A stretch of DNA of 64,000 bases from Flavobacterium cutihirudinis (GCF_003385895.1 NZ_QRDQ01000008.1:186001-250000); one strand, 5' to 3'. Shown: positions 17,654-27,356, counted from the first letter of the stretch. Notes: generated by a model not told the origin, from the sequence alone. Numbers and translations: made by a program.

Positions 17654-18811
17654 TTACTTTGCACCTTCCTGAAAATCATATTTCATTTTTCGCAGAATTC
17701 GGAGTGCTTCTTTAAAAGACAAATACACTTGAGAAAAAGGTTTCAACAACAATTTTGAATCAATTAATTTTTGTTTCGCCTCGTCAAAACCATTCAAATA
17801 ACAAATCATAAAAGTTGAAGGAAGATTTTCCAGATCAATTAATTCCCGCTCAGACAAAGCAAAACCTTTTTGCAATTTTTGAAGTAATGCCATATTTGAA
17901 TTGTAAATATGATAGAGCATTTTTCGATTAAATTCTGGTGGCTGAAAAAGCATTTTTCGATCAATTTTGTAATAACCATTATCAAAAAAATGAATCGTTT
18001 GTTCTTCTAACGGATAATAACTCGTTTTATCATTCAATCCCAACGGAACATATTCGGTTATCGTAAAACTGTCGTCATCAAAAACTATCGTAACAACATC
18101 CTGAGCCGAGTAAAAAAGCTTAATCTGTTCGTTTATCAATTCAATATCTACGCGAGAAAGAAAAGTTTTATCTCGCGATTTTTTAGGAACGCCTGCCCAG
18201 CAAATCACAAATAATTCTTTAAAAACATGATATTTCGGCGACATATCTTTATGCCTGAAATTCATAAAATCAAAAACGCCGTCTAAAGTATATTGAATAC
18301 TGTTTCGGGAACTATTTTCGATACCAATTACGGTTTCGGTATTTTGATAATTTTTCTCGACTTCTTCACCAATTTCTAAAGGAATCGAATTACTTCCGCG
18401 CCTTATAAATATGCTATTAGCAAGTATGGTATGAATCCCTTTTTTGAAATAGGAAATTTTGCTTTTGGGTTTAATTGTAACCAATCCGATAACTTTATCT
18501 TTTGGAAGATTAGGAAATGGCACATTTTCGTATTGAATTTTTGGAGGATTTTCTAAAAAAGCATTTACAAGATTCTGAATTCGGCTGTCATCAAAGAAAT
18601 CGTCGCCGACAATTTCATTGTCCTGATCTTCAACCCCAACAACGATATAAGAATTATTGGTCGGATTTGAATTTGAAAGTGCACAAATGTGTTTCAGAAA
18701 CTTTCCTTTACCTTCACGAGAATGCAAATTCAACTGCCTTTTTTTATCATAAAAACTGCTCTCGTCGTTGTGAGCAAGTAAATTCTTTATTAAAAGGCGC
18801 TTATTAATCAT
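17654..18811 (-). CDS. AlbA_2 (Schlafen-type) putative DNA-binding domain protein
   Basis: 385 residues. The N-terminal 150 or so look like the AlbA_2/divergent-AAA_4 domain: NDESSFYDKKRQLNL, FLKHICALSNSNPTNNSYIVVGVEDQDNEIVG, a central NLVNAFLENPPKIQYE and the FIRRGSNSIPLE block. The domain occurs in transcription-regulator-like and ATP-binding annotated proteins, but no Walker motif is visible here, so ATP binding should not be assumed. The C-terminal 230 residues are not recognised. It is flanked by repeat elements on both sides and has no obvious partners. Function unknown. Confidence 0.7.
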   Translation of the reverse strand: MINKRLLIKNLLAHNDESSFYDKKRQLNLHSREGKGKFLKHICALSNSNPTNNSYIVVGVEDQDNEIVGDDFFDDSRIQNLVNAFLENPPKIQYENVPFPNLPKDKVIGLVTIKPKSKISYFKKGIHTILANSIFIRRGSNSIPLEIGEEVEKNYQNTETVIGIENSSRNSIQYTLDGVFDFMNFRHKDMSPKYHVFKELFVICWAGVPKKSRDKTFLSRVDIELINEQIKLFYSAQDVVTIVFDDDSFTITEYVPLGLNDKTSYYPLEEQTIHFFDNGYYKIDRKMLFQPPEFNRKMLYHIYNSNMALLQKLQKGFALSERELIDLENLPSTFMICYLNGFDEAKQKLIDSKLLLKPFSQVYLSFKEALRILRKMKYDFQEGAK

Positions 18812-18813
18812 TG

Positions 18814-18934
18814 TTTAGACTTCTTAGATTTTTAGACATTAGACTTCTTAGACTGCCGAACTTTAGATTTTAGACTTCTTAAATTTAGATTATTTAAATC
18901 TTAAAATCTAAGAAGTCTAAGTTAGTCTAAAAAT
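18814..18934. repeat. Inverted word repeat, AGACTTCTTAGA family
   Basis: Several copies of TTAGACTTCTTAGA on the left face the complementary AATCTAAGAAGTCTAAG on the right. Together they fill the whole gap, and the repeat runs up to the SDR stop codon. Confidence 0.75.
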
Positions 18935-19690
18935 CTAAATATTCTTCTTAACAATTGTCGAAGATGCTTGTGCCGTACTCATTACAACCAAATCGGCGAT
19001 GTTTACGTGATACGGTCTTGAAACTACAAAATGAATAATATCTGCAATGTCTTCTGCTTGCAAAGGATCAAAACCTTTATATACATTTGAAGCTCTTTCG
19101 ACATCACCTTTAAAACGAACTTCGCTGAATTCGGTAGCAACCATTCCCGGATGAATTCCGCCGACTCTAATTCCAAACGGATTTAAATCAATTCGCATTC
19201 CAGCAGTAATTGCATCTACAGCATGTTTAGAGCCACAATATACATTTCCGTTTGGATACACTTCTTTCGCAGCTGTTGAACCAATATTAATAATATGTCC
19301 CGATTGTCTTTCGGTCATTTGCGGAATTATAGCTTTAGAAACGTACAAAAGCCCTTTAACATTGATATCAATCATGGCGTCCCAATCGTCTAAATCCCCA
19401 GTTTGAATAGGATCTAAACCATGAGCATTTCCTGCATTATTTATTAGAACATCTATTTCTGAAAAATTAGCAGGTAAATTTCCAATCTTTTCTAAAACAT
19501 CATTTTTATCACGAACATCAAAAGAAAGTGAATGCACTTCTGTAAAAGCCGAAAGTTCTTTTTCTAATTCTTCTAACCGGTCTTTTCGTCTTCCGCAAAG
19601 AACAACTTTGTAATTGTTTTTTGCTAAAATCTGTGCGGTTGCTTTTCCAATTCCACTTGTTGCTCCAGTAATTAGGGTTGTTTTTTTCAT
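18935..19690 (-). CDS. Short-chain dehydrogenase/reductase, YdfG-like
   Basis: 251-residue NAD(P)-dependent oxidoreductase. The cofactor loop is TGATSGIG (8-15), followed by NNAG (84-87) and the catalytic S138, Y151 and K155 (GSTAAKEVYPNGNVYCGSK). The arginines after the second strand (CGRRKDR) suggest NADPH. The C-terminus RPYHVNIADLVVMSTAQAS matches the YdfG group, which oxidises 3-hydroxy acids such as L-allo-threonine. The substrate is inferred from this similarity only. Same-strand neighbours (GNAT, aldo/keto reductase) do not suggest a pathway. Confidence 0.85.
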   Translation of the reverse strand: MKKTTLITGATSGIGKATAQILAKNNYKVVLCGRRKDRLEELEKELSAFTEVHSLSFDVRDKNDVLEKIGNLPANFSEIDVLINNAGNAHGLDPIQTGDLDDWDAMIDINVKGLLYVSKAIIPQMTERQSGHIINIGSTAAKEVYPNGNVYCGSKHAVDAITAGMRIDLNPFGIRVGGIHPGMVATEFSEVRFKGDVERASNVYKGFDPLQAEDIADIIHFVVSRPYHVNIADLVVMSTAQASSTIVKKNI

Positions 19691-19704
19691 TTTTTTTTAT
19701 TTTA

Positions 19705-19767
19705 TTGCCACAGATTAAAGGATTAAAAATGATTTATAATCTGTGAAAATCCTTAAATCTGTGGCAA
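19705..19767. repeat. Inverted repeat, CACAGATT word family
   Basis: TTGCCACAGATTAAAGGATT (19705-19724) pairs with AATCCTTAAATCTGTGGCAA (19748-19767) at 19 of 20 positions. The same words recur at 63133-63202. Confidence 0.8.
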
Positions 19768-19779
19768 AAATTTTTTATT

Positions 19780-20280
19780 TTAATTTTTCCAATCTTCTAA
19801 ATTCAACACCATATTAAAAGCTGTCCAGGTTTCTCCGTCTACTTCCCTAATCAACTTTTTATCAGGATTAATAGTAAAGCCAACCTTTTCATAGCATTTT
19901 ATGGCACCAATATTAAAATCGAAAACATTCAATTCGATATTTCGTTCTTTTCTGTTTTTAAGAATAAACTCAAGCAATAAAATCACCATTTGTTCACCGA
20001 TTCCTTTTCCTCTTTGGTTTTCATCCATAATTAGAATCCGGCCCAACTTTGCAGAATTGTCATTAAAATAAATTTCGCAATGTCCAATAGTATTTCCATC
20101 GGAAGAATTGGCAACTCTAAAAGCAATTCGGTTTTCATCAGAAAGGGTTTTATCAATTTGTTTCTCCGTTAAGGGAAAACTAAATTCCGGTCCGCCAAAC
20201 TGCATCAAATCTTTTGCATTTTTAATTGAATTGATCAATTCAGAATAGAACGTTTTATCAAATTTTTCTAATTGTATCAT
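19780..20280 (-). CDS. GNAT-family N-acetyltransferase
   Basis: 166 residues with the GNAT fold: the strand NTIGHCEIYFNDNSAKLGRILI leads into the acetyl-CoA loop RGKGIGEQM (motif A), and NVFDFNIGAIKCYEKVGF is the typical motif B. The N-terminal LMQFGGPEFSFPLTEKQID resembles acetyltransferases of the RimJ/RimL-like group. The substrate cannot be told. It starts 15 bases downstream of the aldo/keto reductase stop on the same strand, so the two are probably one transcript. Confidence 0.85.
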   Translation of the reverse strand: MIQLEKFDKTFYSELINSIKNAKDLMQFGGPEFSFPLTEKQIDKTLSDENRIAFRVANSSDGNTIGHCEIYFNDNSAKLGRILIMDENQRGKGIGEQMVILLLEFILKNRKERNIELNVFDFNIGAIKCYEKVGFTINPDKKLIREVDGETWTAFNMVLNLEDWKN

Positions 20281-20295
20281 TATTTTAGATGCGTT

Positions 20296-21171
20296 TTAAG
20301 CAACATCATCGCCCATACTTTCTGTCCAGATTGCGAACCAGTCTTCTTTATCCATTTCTAATTCTACCGCTTTCGCTAAAGATTGAATTCTGGCAACATT
20401 AACAGTTCCCGCAATCGGAATAACTGCAGCTGGATGTTTTAAAATCCAGGCTAGTAAAAGTGTATCAGCTCCCAAATGATATTTTTCAAGCAAAGTAGAA
20501 AACAGTTTTTTCAAACGGCGCGTTTTCTTGGTATCTTCTCTAAAAACCGTTCCAAGCGGATTCCATGACAACGGACGAATTCCGTGTGTTTGCATATAAT
20601 CCAGACTTCCGTCAACCATTGGTTCATAATGTGTTGCAGAAAATTGTACCTGATTGTAACTTACTTCCGTTTTTTGGCGAATTAATTCGGTTTGCGAACT
20701 TGTAAAATTGGAAAGTCCAAAATCAATAATTTTACCTTCTGTTTTCAGTTTTTCAACTGCTTCAGCAATTTCATCAGCCTGCATTAACGGACTTGGTCTA
20801 TGCAATAAAAAAACATCAACATAATCCGTTTTTAGTTTTTTTAGCGATTCTTCAACAGACCATATAATATAATCTTTAGAATAATCGTAATGTTTGATTT
20901 TGTTTTCCGGGCGTTTTTCGGCAATCATTTGAATACCACACTTGGTAATTAATTGCAATTTTTCTCGGGAAATTTTACTTGCTTTAAAAGCTTTTCCAAA
21001 ATCAGCTTCGGTGGTATAATCGCCATAAATGTCGGCGTGATCAAAAGTAGTAATTTTGTTTTCGATACTTATTTGTATCATGTTTTCCATTTCTTTAGTT
21101 GTAAGGTTTTTATCCCAAACCCCCCAATTCATAGTGCCCGAAATTATAGGCGATAATGTTGTTTTGCTCAT
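20296..21171 (-). CDS. Aldo/keto reductase, YdhF-like
   Basis: 291-residue NADPH-dependent TIM-barrel oxidoreductase. The catalytic tetrad is visible: D44 and Y49 (TTFDHADIYG), K77 (LQLITKCG) and H124 (VFLLHRPSPL). The C-terminal PIAGTVNVARIQSLAKAVELEMDKEDWFAIW fits the YdhF group. The physiological substrate is unknown, as for most of the group. It is divergent from the moxR/Bat operon and shares the 212-base space between the two starts. Confidence 0.88.
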   Translation of the reverse strand: MSKTTLSPIISGTMNWGVWDKNLTTKEMENMIQISIENKITTFDHADIYGDYTTEADFGKAFKASKISREKLQLITKCGIQMIAEKRPENKIKHYDYSKDYIIWSVEESLKKLKTDYVDVFLLHRPSPLMQADEIAEAVEKLKTEGKIIDFGLSNFTSSQTELIRQKTEVSYNQVQFSATHYEPMVDGSLDYMQTHGIRPLSWNPLGTVFREDTKKTRRLKKLFSTLLEKYHLGADTLLLAWILKHPAAVIPIAGTVNVARIQSLAKAVELEMDKEDWFAIWTESMGDDVA

Positions 21172-21383
21172 GGTAATATTGCGTTATTTTTGGTAATAAA
21201 AATACTTTTGTAAAGCATAATCATCAAAGTTCTTAAAAATATAAAAATAGATTCACAATTCGTCCTTAAAATTAGGTGTTTGGTCGAAGTTTTAACCATT
21301 CTTTAACATCTTACTTCTCAAAAAATATTCAATTTGCACTCTCAAAATTAAGGCATAAAAATCAAGGTATTAAAAATATTTAT

Positions 21384-22388
21384 ATGGAAGAAAATACAAC
21401 GACTTTAGACATTAGAGCGATAAATGAAAAAATTGAAAGAGAAAGTGCTTTTATAGACCTTCTTACAATGGAAATGAACAAAGTTATTGTGGGTCAGAAA
21501 CATATGGTCGAACGTTTACTGATTGGTCTTTTAGGGCAAGGGCATATTTTACTTGAAGGAGTTCCTGGTCTGGCAAAAACTTTAGCGATTAATACTTTGT
21601 CGCAAGCCGTTCAGGGTTCTTTCAGCCGTATCCAGTTTACACCCGATTTATTACCTGCCGACGTTATCGGAACGATGATTTACAACATCAAGGCAAACGA
21701 ATTTTCTATCAAGAAAGGACCTGTTTTTGCTAATTTCGTACTTGCCGATGAGATTAACCGTGCTCCTGCAAAGGTACAATCGGCACTTCTTGAGGCCATG
21801 CAGGAAAAACAAGTTACTATTGGTGACACTACTTTCAAATTAGATCGTCCGTTTTTGGTTCTTGCAACTCAAAACCCTGTAGAACAAGAAGGAACTTATC
21901 AGCTTCCTGAAGCTCAGGTTGACCGTTTTATGCTAAAAACTGTAATTGATTATCCAAAAATTGATGAAGAACGTTTTGTAATTCGTCAAAACTTAAAAGG
22001 AAGTTACGAGAAAGTAAATCCAGTAGTTTCTGTAGAACAAATTTTGCGCGCGCAAGAAGCTGTTCGTGAAGTTTATATGGATGAGAAAATTGAAAAATAC
22101 ATTCTGGATATCATCTTTGCTACACGTTATCCTGAAAAATATAAACTTGCAGATTTAAAACCTCTTATCAGTTTTGGAGCTTCTCCTCGTGGAAGTATCA
22201 ACTTGGCAAATGCTGCAAAATGTTACGCATTCATCAAACGTCGTGGATATGTTATCCCAGAAGATGTTCGTGCAGTTGTACATGATGTTTTACGTCACAG
22301 AATTGGAATAACTTATGAAGCTGAGGCTGAAAACATTACTTCTGTAGACATTATCAACAAAATCGTAAACGAGATTGAAGTACCTTAA
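21384..22388 (+). CDS. moxR: MoxR-family AAA+ ATPase of the Bat operon
   Basis: 334 residues from the ATG at 21384 (MEENTTTLDIRAINEKIE). A longer GTG-initiated reading from 21276 is unlikely because its extra 36 residues are not MoxR-like. Walker A is LLEGVPGLAKTLA, Walker B FVLADEINRAPAK, and ATQNPVEQEGTYQLPEAQVDRFML is the MoxR signature with sensor 1 and the arginine finger region. MoxR proteins act as chaperone-like ATPases working with von Willebrand A (vWA) proteins, here the DUF58, BatA and BatB proteins that follow. First gene of the operon. Confidence 0.95.
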   Translation: MEENTTTLDIRAINEKIERESAFIDLLTMEMNKVIVGQKHMVERLLIGLLGQGHILLEGVPGLAKTLAINTLSQAVQGSFSRIQFTPDLLPADVIGTMIYNIKANEFSIKKGPVFANFVLADEINRAPAKVQSALLEAMQEKQVTIGDTTFKLDRPFLVLATQNPVEQEGTYQLPEAQVDRFMLKTVIDYPKIDEERFVIRQNLKGSYEKVNPVVSVEQILRAQEAVREVYMDEKIEKYILDIIFATRYPEKYKLADLKPLISFGASPRGSINLANAAKCYAFIKRRGYVIPEDVRAVVHDVLRHRIGITYEAEAENITSVDIINKIVNEIEVP

Positions 22389-22392
22389 AAAT

Positions 22393-22460
22393 AGTTTTCA
22401 GTTTTCAGTCACAGTAAACACATTACACTTAACTGCGACTGAAAACTGCGACTGAAAACT
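22393..22460. repeat. Inverted word repeat, ACTGAAAACTGCG family
   Basis: AGTTTTCAGTTTTCAGTC (22393-22410) is complementary to the GACTGAAAACT words at 22437-22460. It occupies the moxR/DUF58 gap inside the operon. Related copies lie near 57543, 58880 and 60549. Confidence 0.75.
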
Positions 22461-22466
22461 AAAGAA

Positions 22467-23330
22467 ATGGATACAAAAGAGCTTTTAAAAAAAGTACGGA
22501 AAATAGAAATCAAAACCAAAAGACTGAGCAATCATATCTTTTCGGGAGAATACCACTCTTCATTTAAAGGACGAGGAATGACGTTTAGCGAGGTGCGTCA
22601 ATACCAATACGGAGATGATATTCGTAACATCGATTGGAATGTAACCGCACGCTACAACGAAGCTCACGTTAAAGTATTTGAGGAAGAACGCGAATTGACT
22701 ATGGTTTTAATGGTCGACATTTCGGGTTCGGAATCTTTTGGTTCTAAAAATCAATTCAAAAAAGACATCGTCACCGAAATTGCGGCAACGATGGCTTTTT
22801 CGGCTACACAAAACAATGACAAAATTGGCTTGATATTATTCTCAGACAATGTTGAGCTTTATATCCCTCCAAAAAAAGGTCGTTCTCATGTTTTGAGAAT
22901 CATTCGTGAGCTAATCGAATTTGAACCTAAAAGTCAAAAAACTGATATTTCACAAGCGCTGAAATTTTTATCAGGCACGCAGAAAAAGAAAGCTATTGTT
23001 TTTATGATTTCAGATTTCATGTCTGAAAATTATGAGCAAACCTTAAAAATTGCTTCCAAAAAACACGACCTTACCGGCGTTCGTGTCTATGATATTCGTG
23101 AAGAAAAAATCCCGAATTTAGGAATGGTTACCATGCTTGATGCTGAAACGGGAAAAATTCAACTAGTTGATACGGGCTCAAAATCAGTACGTATGAATTA
23201 TGAGAAACATTATCACGAAAGAGTAAATTATTTCAAGGAAACTTTTAGCAAATCTGGTGCTGGTGTAGTAAACACCAGAGTAGACGAAAATTACGTAACT
23301 AAATTACTCGGTTATTTTAAGTCTCGTTAA
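22467..23330 (+). CDS. DUF58 domain protein of the Bat operon
   Basis: 287 residues. It contains the DUF58 signature YHSSFKGRGMTFSEVRQYQYGDDIRNIDWNVTAR, then a von Willebrand A-like fold with a metal-site motif DISGS (VLMVDISGSESFG) and a second half SDFMSEN. DUF58 proteins are regular partners of MoxR ATPases. No membrane segment is seen, so it is probably cytoplasmic. Position between moxR and the BatD-like gene fits the standard Bat order. The mechanism is not known from sequence. Confidence 0.92.
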   Translation: MDTKELLKKVRKIEIKTKRLSNHIFSGEYHSSFKGRGMTFSEVRQYQYGDDIRNIDWNVTARYNEAHVKVFEEERELTMVLMVDISGSESFGSKNQFKKDIVTEIAATMAFSATQNNDKIGLILFSDNVELYIPPKKGRSHVLRIIRELIEFEPKSQKTDISQALKFLSGTQKKKAIVFMISDFMSENYEQTLKIASKKHDLTGVRVYDIREEKIPNLGMVTMLDAETGKIQLVDTGSKSVRMNYEKHYHERVNYFKETFSKSGAGVVNTRVDENYVTKLLGYFKSR

Positions 23331-23421
23331 TTTAAGACTTTAATAATTATTAGATTTTCAAAAAAATAAATTTTCAAAAATTAAGTATTCGTTTTAGGCC
23401 AAAATCTGAATCAAAAATCAA

Positions 23422-25056
23422 ATGAAATTAAAGTTTTACATATTTTTATTTTTACTTACTTCCACTGTTTTTTCACAACAAAAACAAGTAGAAACAAGTG
23501 TTGATACCACTAAAAATAAAATTGGTGCCGAGTTTAAGCTTACGCTGAAAACAGTGGTAAGTTCAAAATCAAAAGTTGTTTTTCCAAAACTAAAAAACAT
23601 TGGCCCTTTAGAGGTTATACAATCCTATCCTATTGATACGGTTAAGAAAGATGGCAATTATGAGCTTATCAAGAAATATGGCTTAACTCAATTTGATTCG
23701 GGGAAATATACAATTCCATCAATCAAAATTTTAATTGACAAAAAGCCTTATTTATCAGATTCTATAAAGGTAGAAGTTGCAAATGTAAAAGTTGACACTC
23801 TACAGCAAAAGATGTATGATATAAAAACCATCAGTAATGCTGACGAAGGCATTGGAAACTGGTGGAAATATGTTTTGGCATTAGTTATCATTTTAGGAAT
23901 TGGCGCTTTCGTATATTGGTTTGTGAAAAAACGCCAACAGAAAAAAATTGAAGAAGAGGTTTACAAAACGCCTATTGAAAAAGCAACAAGCTTACTAAAC
24001 AATTTAGAGCAAAAAGAACTTGTTCAAAAAGGTGAAGTAAAAGAATACTATAGTGAATTGACTGATATTGCCCGAAATTATATTGAAGAGGCAATTCATA
24101 TTCCGGCGATGGAAAGCACAACGTCTGAATTAATTGCAGCAATCAAAGCCGCTTCTACTAAAAAGAAAATGACCTTGACGCCAGAAACCGTTGAGAATTT
24201 AGAACGCGTTTTACGTCAGGCCGATTTGGTAAAATTTGCTAAATCGAAACCATTGGATTTTGAAATTACCGAAGACAGAAATAAAATCCAGAAAGTAATT
24301 TTAACACTTGACAGCGCAATTCCAACTGAAGTTCCAGAAGAAATTGAAGATCAGTTATTGAATGAAGCGCAAAGACAAAAACAAATTCAGATACAACTTC
24401 GTAAAAAACGAAATGCAAGAATTGGTTACGCAATTGCGACTGTGGTATTTTTATTAACGGCAACTACAACTTACTTTGTCGTAACAAAAGGTTTCACTTA
24501 CGTGAAAGACAATTTAATTGGTCATCCTTCTAAAGAATTATTAGAAGGCGAATGGGTAAAAAGTGCTTACGGAAATCCGGCTGTTATTATTGAAACTCCA
24601 AAGGTTTTAAAAAGAATGGATACTGAAAAAGTACTTCCAAAGGAAACAATGGCGTTAATTAAAGAAATGCAACTTTTTGTATACGGAAGTATGATTGACA
24701 ATTTCTATGTTACCGTTTCTACAACTAAATTCAAACAACCAACTGATATCGATTTAAGTAAAGCCCTTGAAGGATCATTGAAGGTTATTGAAGCTCAAGG
24801 CGGACAAAATATTATTGTGAAGCAAGAAGATTTTCAAACAAATGAAGGCATTCAGGGAGTTAAAGGTTACGGAACAATGTCTGTTCTTAATCCGGTGACG
24901 AAAACGAGTACAAAAGCATATTATGAATTGTTACTTTTCAAACAAGATCAAGGTTTACAGCAAATCATGATTTTACACGAAGAAGGCGATACATACGCTA
25001 ACGAGATTACAACTCGAATTTTAAATTCTGTTGAACTTCAAAGAGCAAGCAACTAA
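23422..25056 (+). CDS. BatD-like membrane protein with two transmembrane segments
   Basis: 544 residues. A signal peptide (MKLKFYIFLFLLTSTVFSQ) is followed by a periplasmic beta-rich part of about 130 residues (SKVVFPKLKNIGPLEVIQSYPIDTV). Then come a membrane segment (YVLALVIILGIGAFVYWFV), a cytoplasmic helical region (about 170-335) and a second membrane segment (IGYAIATVVFLLTATTTYFV) with a C-terminal domain. The first half resembles the BatD/DUF4381 proteins of Bat operons; the C-terminal domain is not recognised. Its stop overlaps the batA start by one base (TAATG), which suggests translational coupling. Confidence 0.75.
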   Translation: MKLKFYIFLFLLTSTVFSQQKQVETSVDTTKNKIGAEFKLTLKTVVSSKSKVVFPKLKNIGPLEVIQSYPIDTVKKDGNYELIKKYGLTQFDSGKYTIPSIKILIDKKPYLSDSIKVEVANVKVDTLQQKMYDIKTISNADEGIGNWWKYVLALVIILGIGAFVYWFVKKRQQKKIEEEVYKTPIEKATSLLNNLEQKELVQKGEVKEYYSELTDIARNYIEEAIHIPAMESTTSELIAAIKAASTKKKMTLTPETVENLERVLRQADLVKFAKSKPLDFEITEDRNKIQKVILTLDSAIPTEVPEEIEDQLLNEAQRQKQIQIQLRKKRNARIGYAIATVVFLLTATTTYFVVTKGFTYVKDNLIGHPSKELLEGEWVKSAYGNPAVIIETPKVLKRMDTEKVLPKETMALIKEMQLFVYGSMIDNFYVTVSTTKFKQPTDIDLSKALEGSLKVIEAQGGQNIIVKQEDFQTNEGIQGVKGYGTMSVLNPVTKTSTKAYYELLLFKQDQGLQQIMILHEEGDTYANEITTRILNSVELQRASN

Positions 25057-26057
25057 TGAGTAAGATCACTTTTTTAAATCCGGAATTCTTTTGGCTATTT
25101 TTATTAATACCAATTGCCATTGCTTGGTTTTTCTGGAAACGCAACCAGCAATCGGCTACTTTAAAAATGAGCTCGACGCAAGGTTTCAAAAATAGTGCAT
25201 CACTATTAACGAAACTAAAACCTTGTTTGTATGTTTTTAGAATCCTTGCCTTATCTTGTTTAATTATTGCTTTGGCTCGACCAAGAACAGTAGATATCAG
25301 CAACCAAACCAAAACAACAAAAGGAATTGACATTGTAATGGCTATTGACGTTTCTGGATCTATGTTGGCGAAAGATTTAAAGCCAAACCGTATGGAAGCT
25401 TTAAAAAGAGTGGCTGCAGATTTTGTTGGAGAAAGACCAAATGACAGAATAGGATTGGTTTTGTATGCTTCAGAAGCTTACACAAAAACACCTGTTACAA
25501 GCGATAAAGCTATTATTTTAGAAGCTATCAAAGATATTAAGTACGATACCGCTTTACAGGATGGAACTGGAATTGGAATGGGACTGGCAACAGCTGTAAA
25601 CAGACTAAAAGACAGTAAGGCAAAAAGTCGCGTAATTATTTTAATGACAGATGGTGTTAACAACGCCGGCTTCATTGAACCGGAAACTGCTGCTGATATT
25701 GCTAAACAATACGGGATAAAAGTATATACTATAGGAATCGGAACGAACGGAATGGCGCCGTCTCCTTATGCTTATGCTCCAAATGGAGGATTTTTATTTA
25801 AGATGCAGAAAGTTGAAATCGACGAACAATTAATGAAAAGCATTGCTCGTAAAACAGACGGAACTTATTTTAGAGCAACAAGTAATGACCGATTGGCACA
25901 GATATACAACGCAATCAATAAGTTAGAAACAACCGAAATTCAGGAATTGAAATTTTACGATTACGACGAGAAATACAGAACTTTTGCATTACTTGCGGTC
26001 ATTTTATTATTACTGGAAGTTGGTTTAAGAAATACAGTTTATAGAAGCTTTATTTGA
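25056..26057 (+). CDS. batA: BatA, vWA-domain membrane protein
   Basis: 333 residues. Two N-terminal membrane segments (about 10-27 and 55-72), a von Willebrand A domain with a full metal-site motif DVSGSML (about 99-105) and later TDGVNN, then a C-terminal membrane segment (TFALLAVILLLLEVGL). BatA and BatB form membrane-anchored complexes in the Bacteroides aerotolerance operon, where loss of the operon weakens oxygen survival. Whether the role is the same here is inference. Translation is probably coupled to the BatD-like gene by the one-base overlap. Confidence 0.92.
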   Translation: MSKITFLNPEFFWLFLLIPIAIAWFFWKRNQQSATLKMSSTQGFKNSASLLTKLKPCLYVFRILALSCLIIALARPRTVDISNQTKTTKGIDIVMAIDVSGSMLAKDLKPNRMEALKRVAADFVGERPNDRIGLVLYASEAYTKTPVTSDKAIILEAIKDIKYDTALQDGTGIGMGLATAVNRLKDSKAKSRVIILMTDGVNNAGFIEPETAADIAKQYGIKVYTIGIGTNGMAPSPYAYAPNGGFLFKMQKVEIDEQLMKSIARKTDGTYFRATSNDRLAQIYNAINKLETTEIQELKFYDYDEKYRTFALLAVILLLLEVGLRNTVYRSFI

Positions 26058-26069
26058 TTTTTCAAATCA

Positions 26070-26195
26070 AAAAATTCCAAATTTTAAATTCCAAATAACA
26101 ATTGGAAATTGGAATTTTAAAACAAGCTTTTTAGACAATCAACAGAAATTGGAATTTGGAATTTATCCCCACGTTTCGGGATTTGGAATTTTAAA
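26070..26195. repeat. Inverted word repeat, GGAATTT family, in the batA/batB gap
   Basis: Words AATTCCAAA on the left (26073-26095) face TTGGAATTTGGAATTT and related copies on the right (26103-26190). It nearly fills the 144-base gap. The same family occurs at 4989, 15517 and 30841. Confidence 0.75.
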
Positions 26196-26201
26196 AAATT
26201 T

Positions 26202-27236
26202 ATGGAATTAGACGAAAAAAAATATTTATACCTTTTATTTCTGCTCCCAATTGTGGTGTGCATTTTCCTTTTCAATTTATATTGGAAAAGAAAAAAACAG
26301 CGTGAATTTGGTGATTTGGAAATGGTAAAAAAACTGAGCCCTGAAAGTTCTGTTTTTAAGCCAATATTAAAACTATCGATTATACTTTTAGCATTTGCGT
26401 GTTTAATTATCGGTTTAGTAAATCCGAAGATTGGAACTAAAATGGAAACTGTAAAACGTGAAGGTATTGATATTGTTTTCGCCGTCGACGTTTCTAAAAG
26501 TATGCTTGCCGAAGATGTTGCACCAAGTCGTTTGGAGAAAAGCAAGCAAATCGTTTCGCAAATCATCAATCAATTAGGAAGCGACCGAATTGGTATTGTA
26601 GCATATGCGGGAAGTGCTTTCCCGGTTTTGCCAATCACTACTGATTATAGTGTTGCCAAAATGTTTCTTCAAAGTATGAGCCCAGACATGGTTTCATCAC
26701 AAGGAACTTCGCTGGATGAAGCTATTCGATTATCATCGACTTATTTTGATGAAAAAAGCAAAACAAGCAAATTACTGATTTTGATTTCTGATGGAGAAGA
26801 CCATTCTGAAGGCGCAAGTACGGCTGCAGAAGAAGCGAATAAAATTGGAATGAAAATCATCACCATTGGTATTGGTACTGAAAAAGGAAGCACAATTCCG
26901 TTGAAAGAAAATGGTGTTGTGAGAGATCATCAAAAGGATCAAAACGGTCAGATTGTAATTACCAAATTAAATCAGGAAGGTTTAAAAACAATTGCAAAAG
27001 CCACTAAAGGAGGTTATGTTTACGGTGGTAACACCAAAGAGGTTTTGGAGTATGTAAAAAATGCTTTAAATAACATTCAGAAAACAGAATTCGAAGCCAC
27101 ACAAATGGCCGAATTTCAATCGCAATTTCAGTGGTTTATCGGGTTTGCATTTTTATTGCTATTCGTTGACATTTTCCTTTTGGAAAGAAAAACAAACTGG
27201 ATAAAAGAGTTGAATTTATTTAATGAAAAGAAATAA
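26202..27236 (+). CDS. batB: BatB, vWA-domain membrane protein
   Basis: 344 residues, paralogous to BatA in layout: a membrane helix at about 6-24 (YLLFLLPIVVCIFLFNLYW), a second at about 58-75, a von Willebrand A domain with metal-site motif DVSKSML and SDGEDHSEG, and a C-terminal helix (WFIGFAFLLLFVDIFLL). BatA and BatB differ enough that the pair is an old duplication, not a recent one. It is expected to work with BatA, BatC and BatE in the periplasmic/inner-membrane Bat complex. Confidence 0.92.
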   Translation: MELDEKKYLYLLFLLPIVVCIFLFNLYWKRKKQREFGDLEMVKKLSPESSVFKPILKLSIILLAFACLIIGLVNPKIGTKMETVKREGIDIVFAVDVSKSMLAEDVAPSRLEKSKQIVSQIINQLGSDRIGIVAYAGSAFPVLPITTDYSVAKMFLQSMSPDMVSSQGTSLDEAIRLSSTYFDEKSKTSKLLILISDGEDHSEGASTAAEEANKIGMKIITIGIGTEKGSTIPLKENGVVRDHQKDQNGQIVITKLNQEGLKTIAKATKGGYVYGGNTKEVLEYVKNALNNIQKTEFEATQMAEFQSQFQWFIGFAFLLLFVDIFLLERKTNWIKELNLFNEKK

Positions 27237-27240
27237 TAAA

Positions 27241-27356
27241 GTTCGCCACTAATTACACAAATTTACACGAAAACACATTTTAAATAATCTGTTTAGTGAA
27301 ATTCAAAAAATGCATAAAAATCGAATTCGCGATAATTGGTGAAATTCGTGGCAACC
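27241..27356. repeat. Inverted word repeat, GCCACTAATTACACAAATT family, in the batB/batC gap
   Basis: GTTCGCCACTAATTACAC at the left end faces GGTGAAATTCGTGGCAAC at the right end. The arms are imperfectly complementary, with the GTTGCCAC/GTGGCAAC ends best conserved. It fills the gap. Confidence 0.6.

Noticed and set aside
21276..21383. Longer MoxR with a GTG start
   Set aside because: The extra 36 residues are low-quality and not MoxR-like; the ATG at 21384 gives the normal start.
22393..22460. Terminator ending moxR transcription
   Set aside because: The arms are not followed by a T-run, and the operon continues; it is listed only as a repeat.
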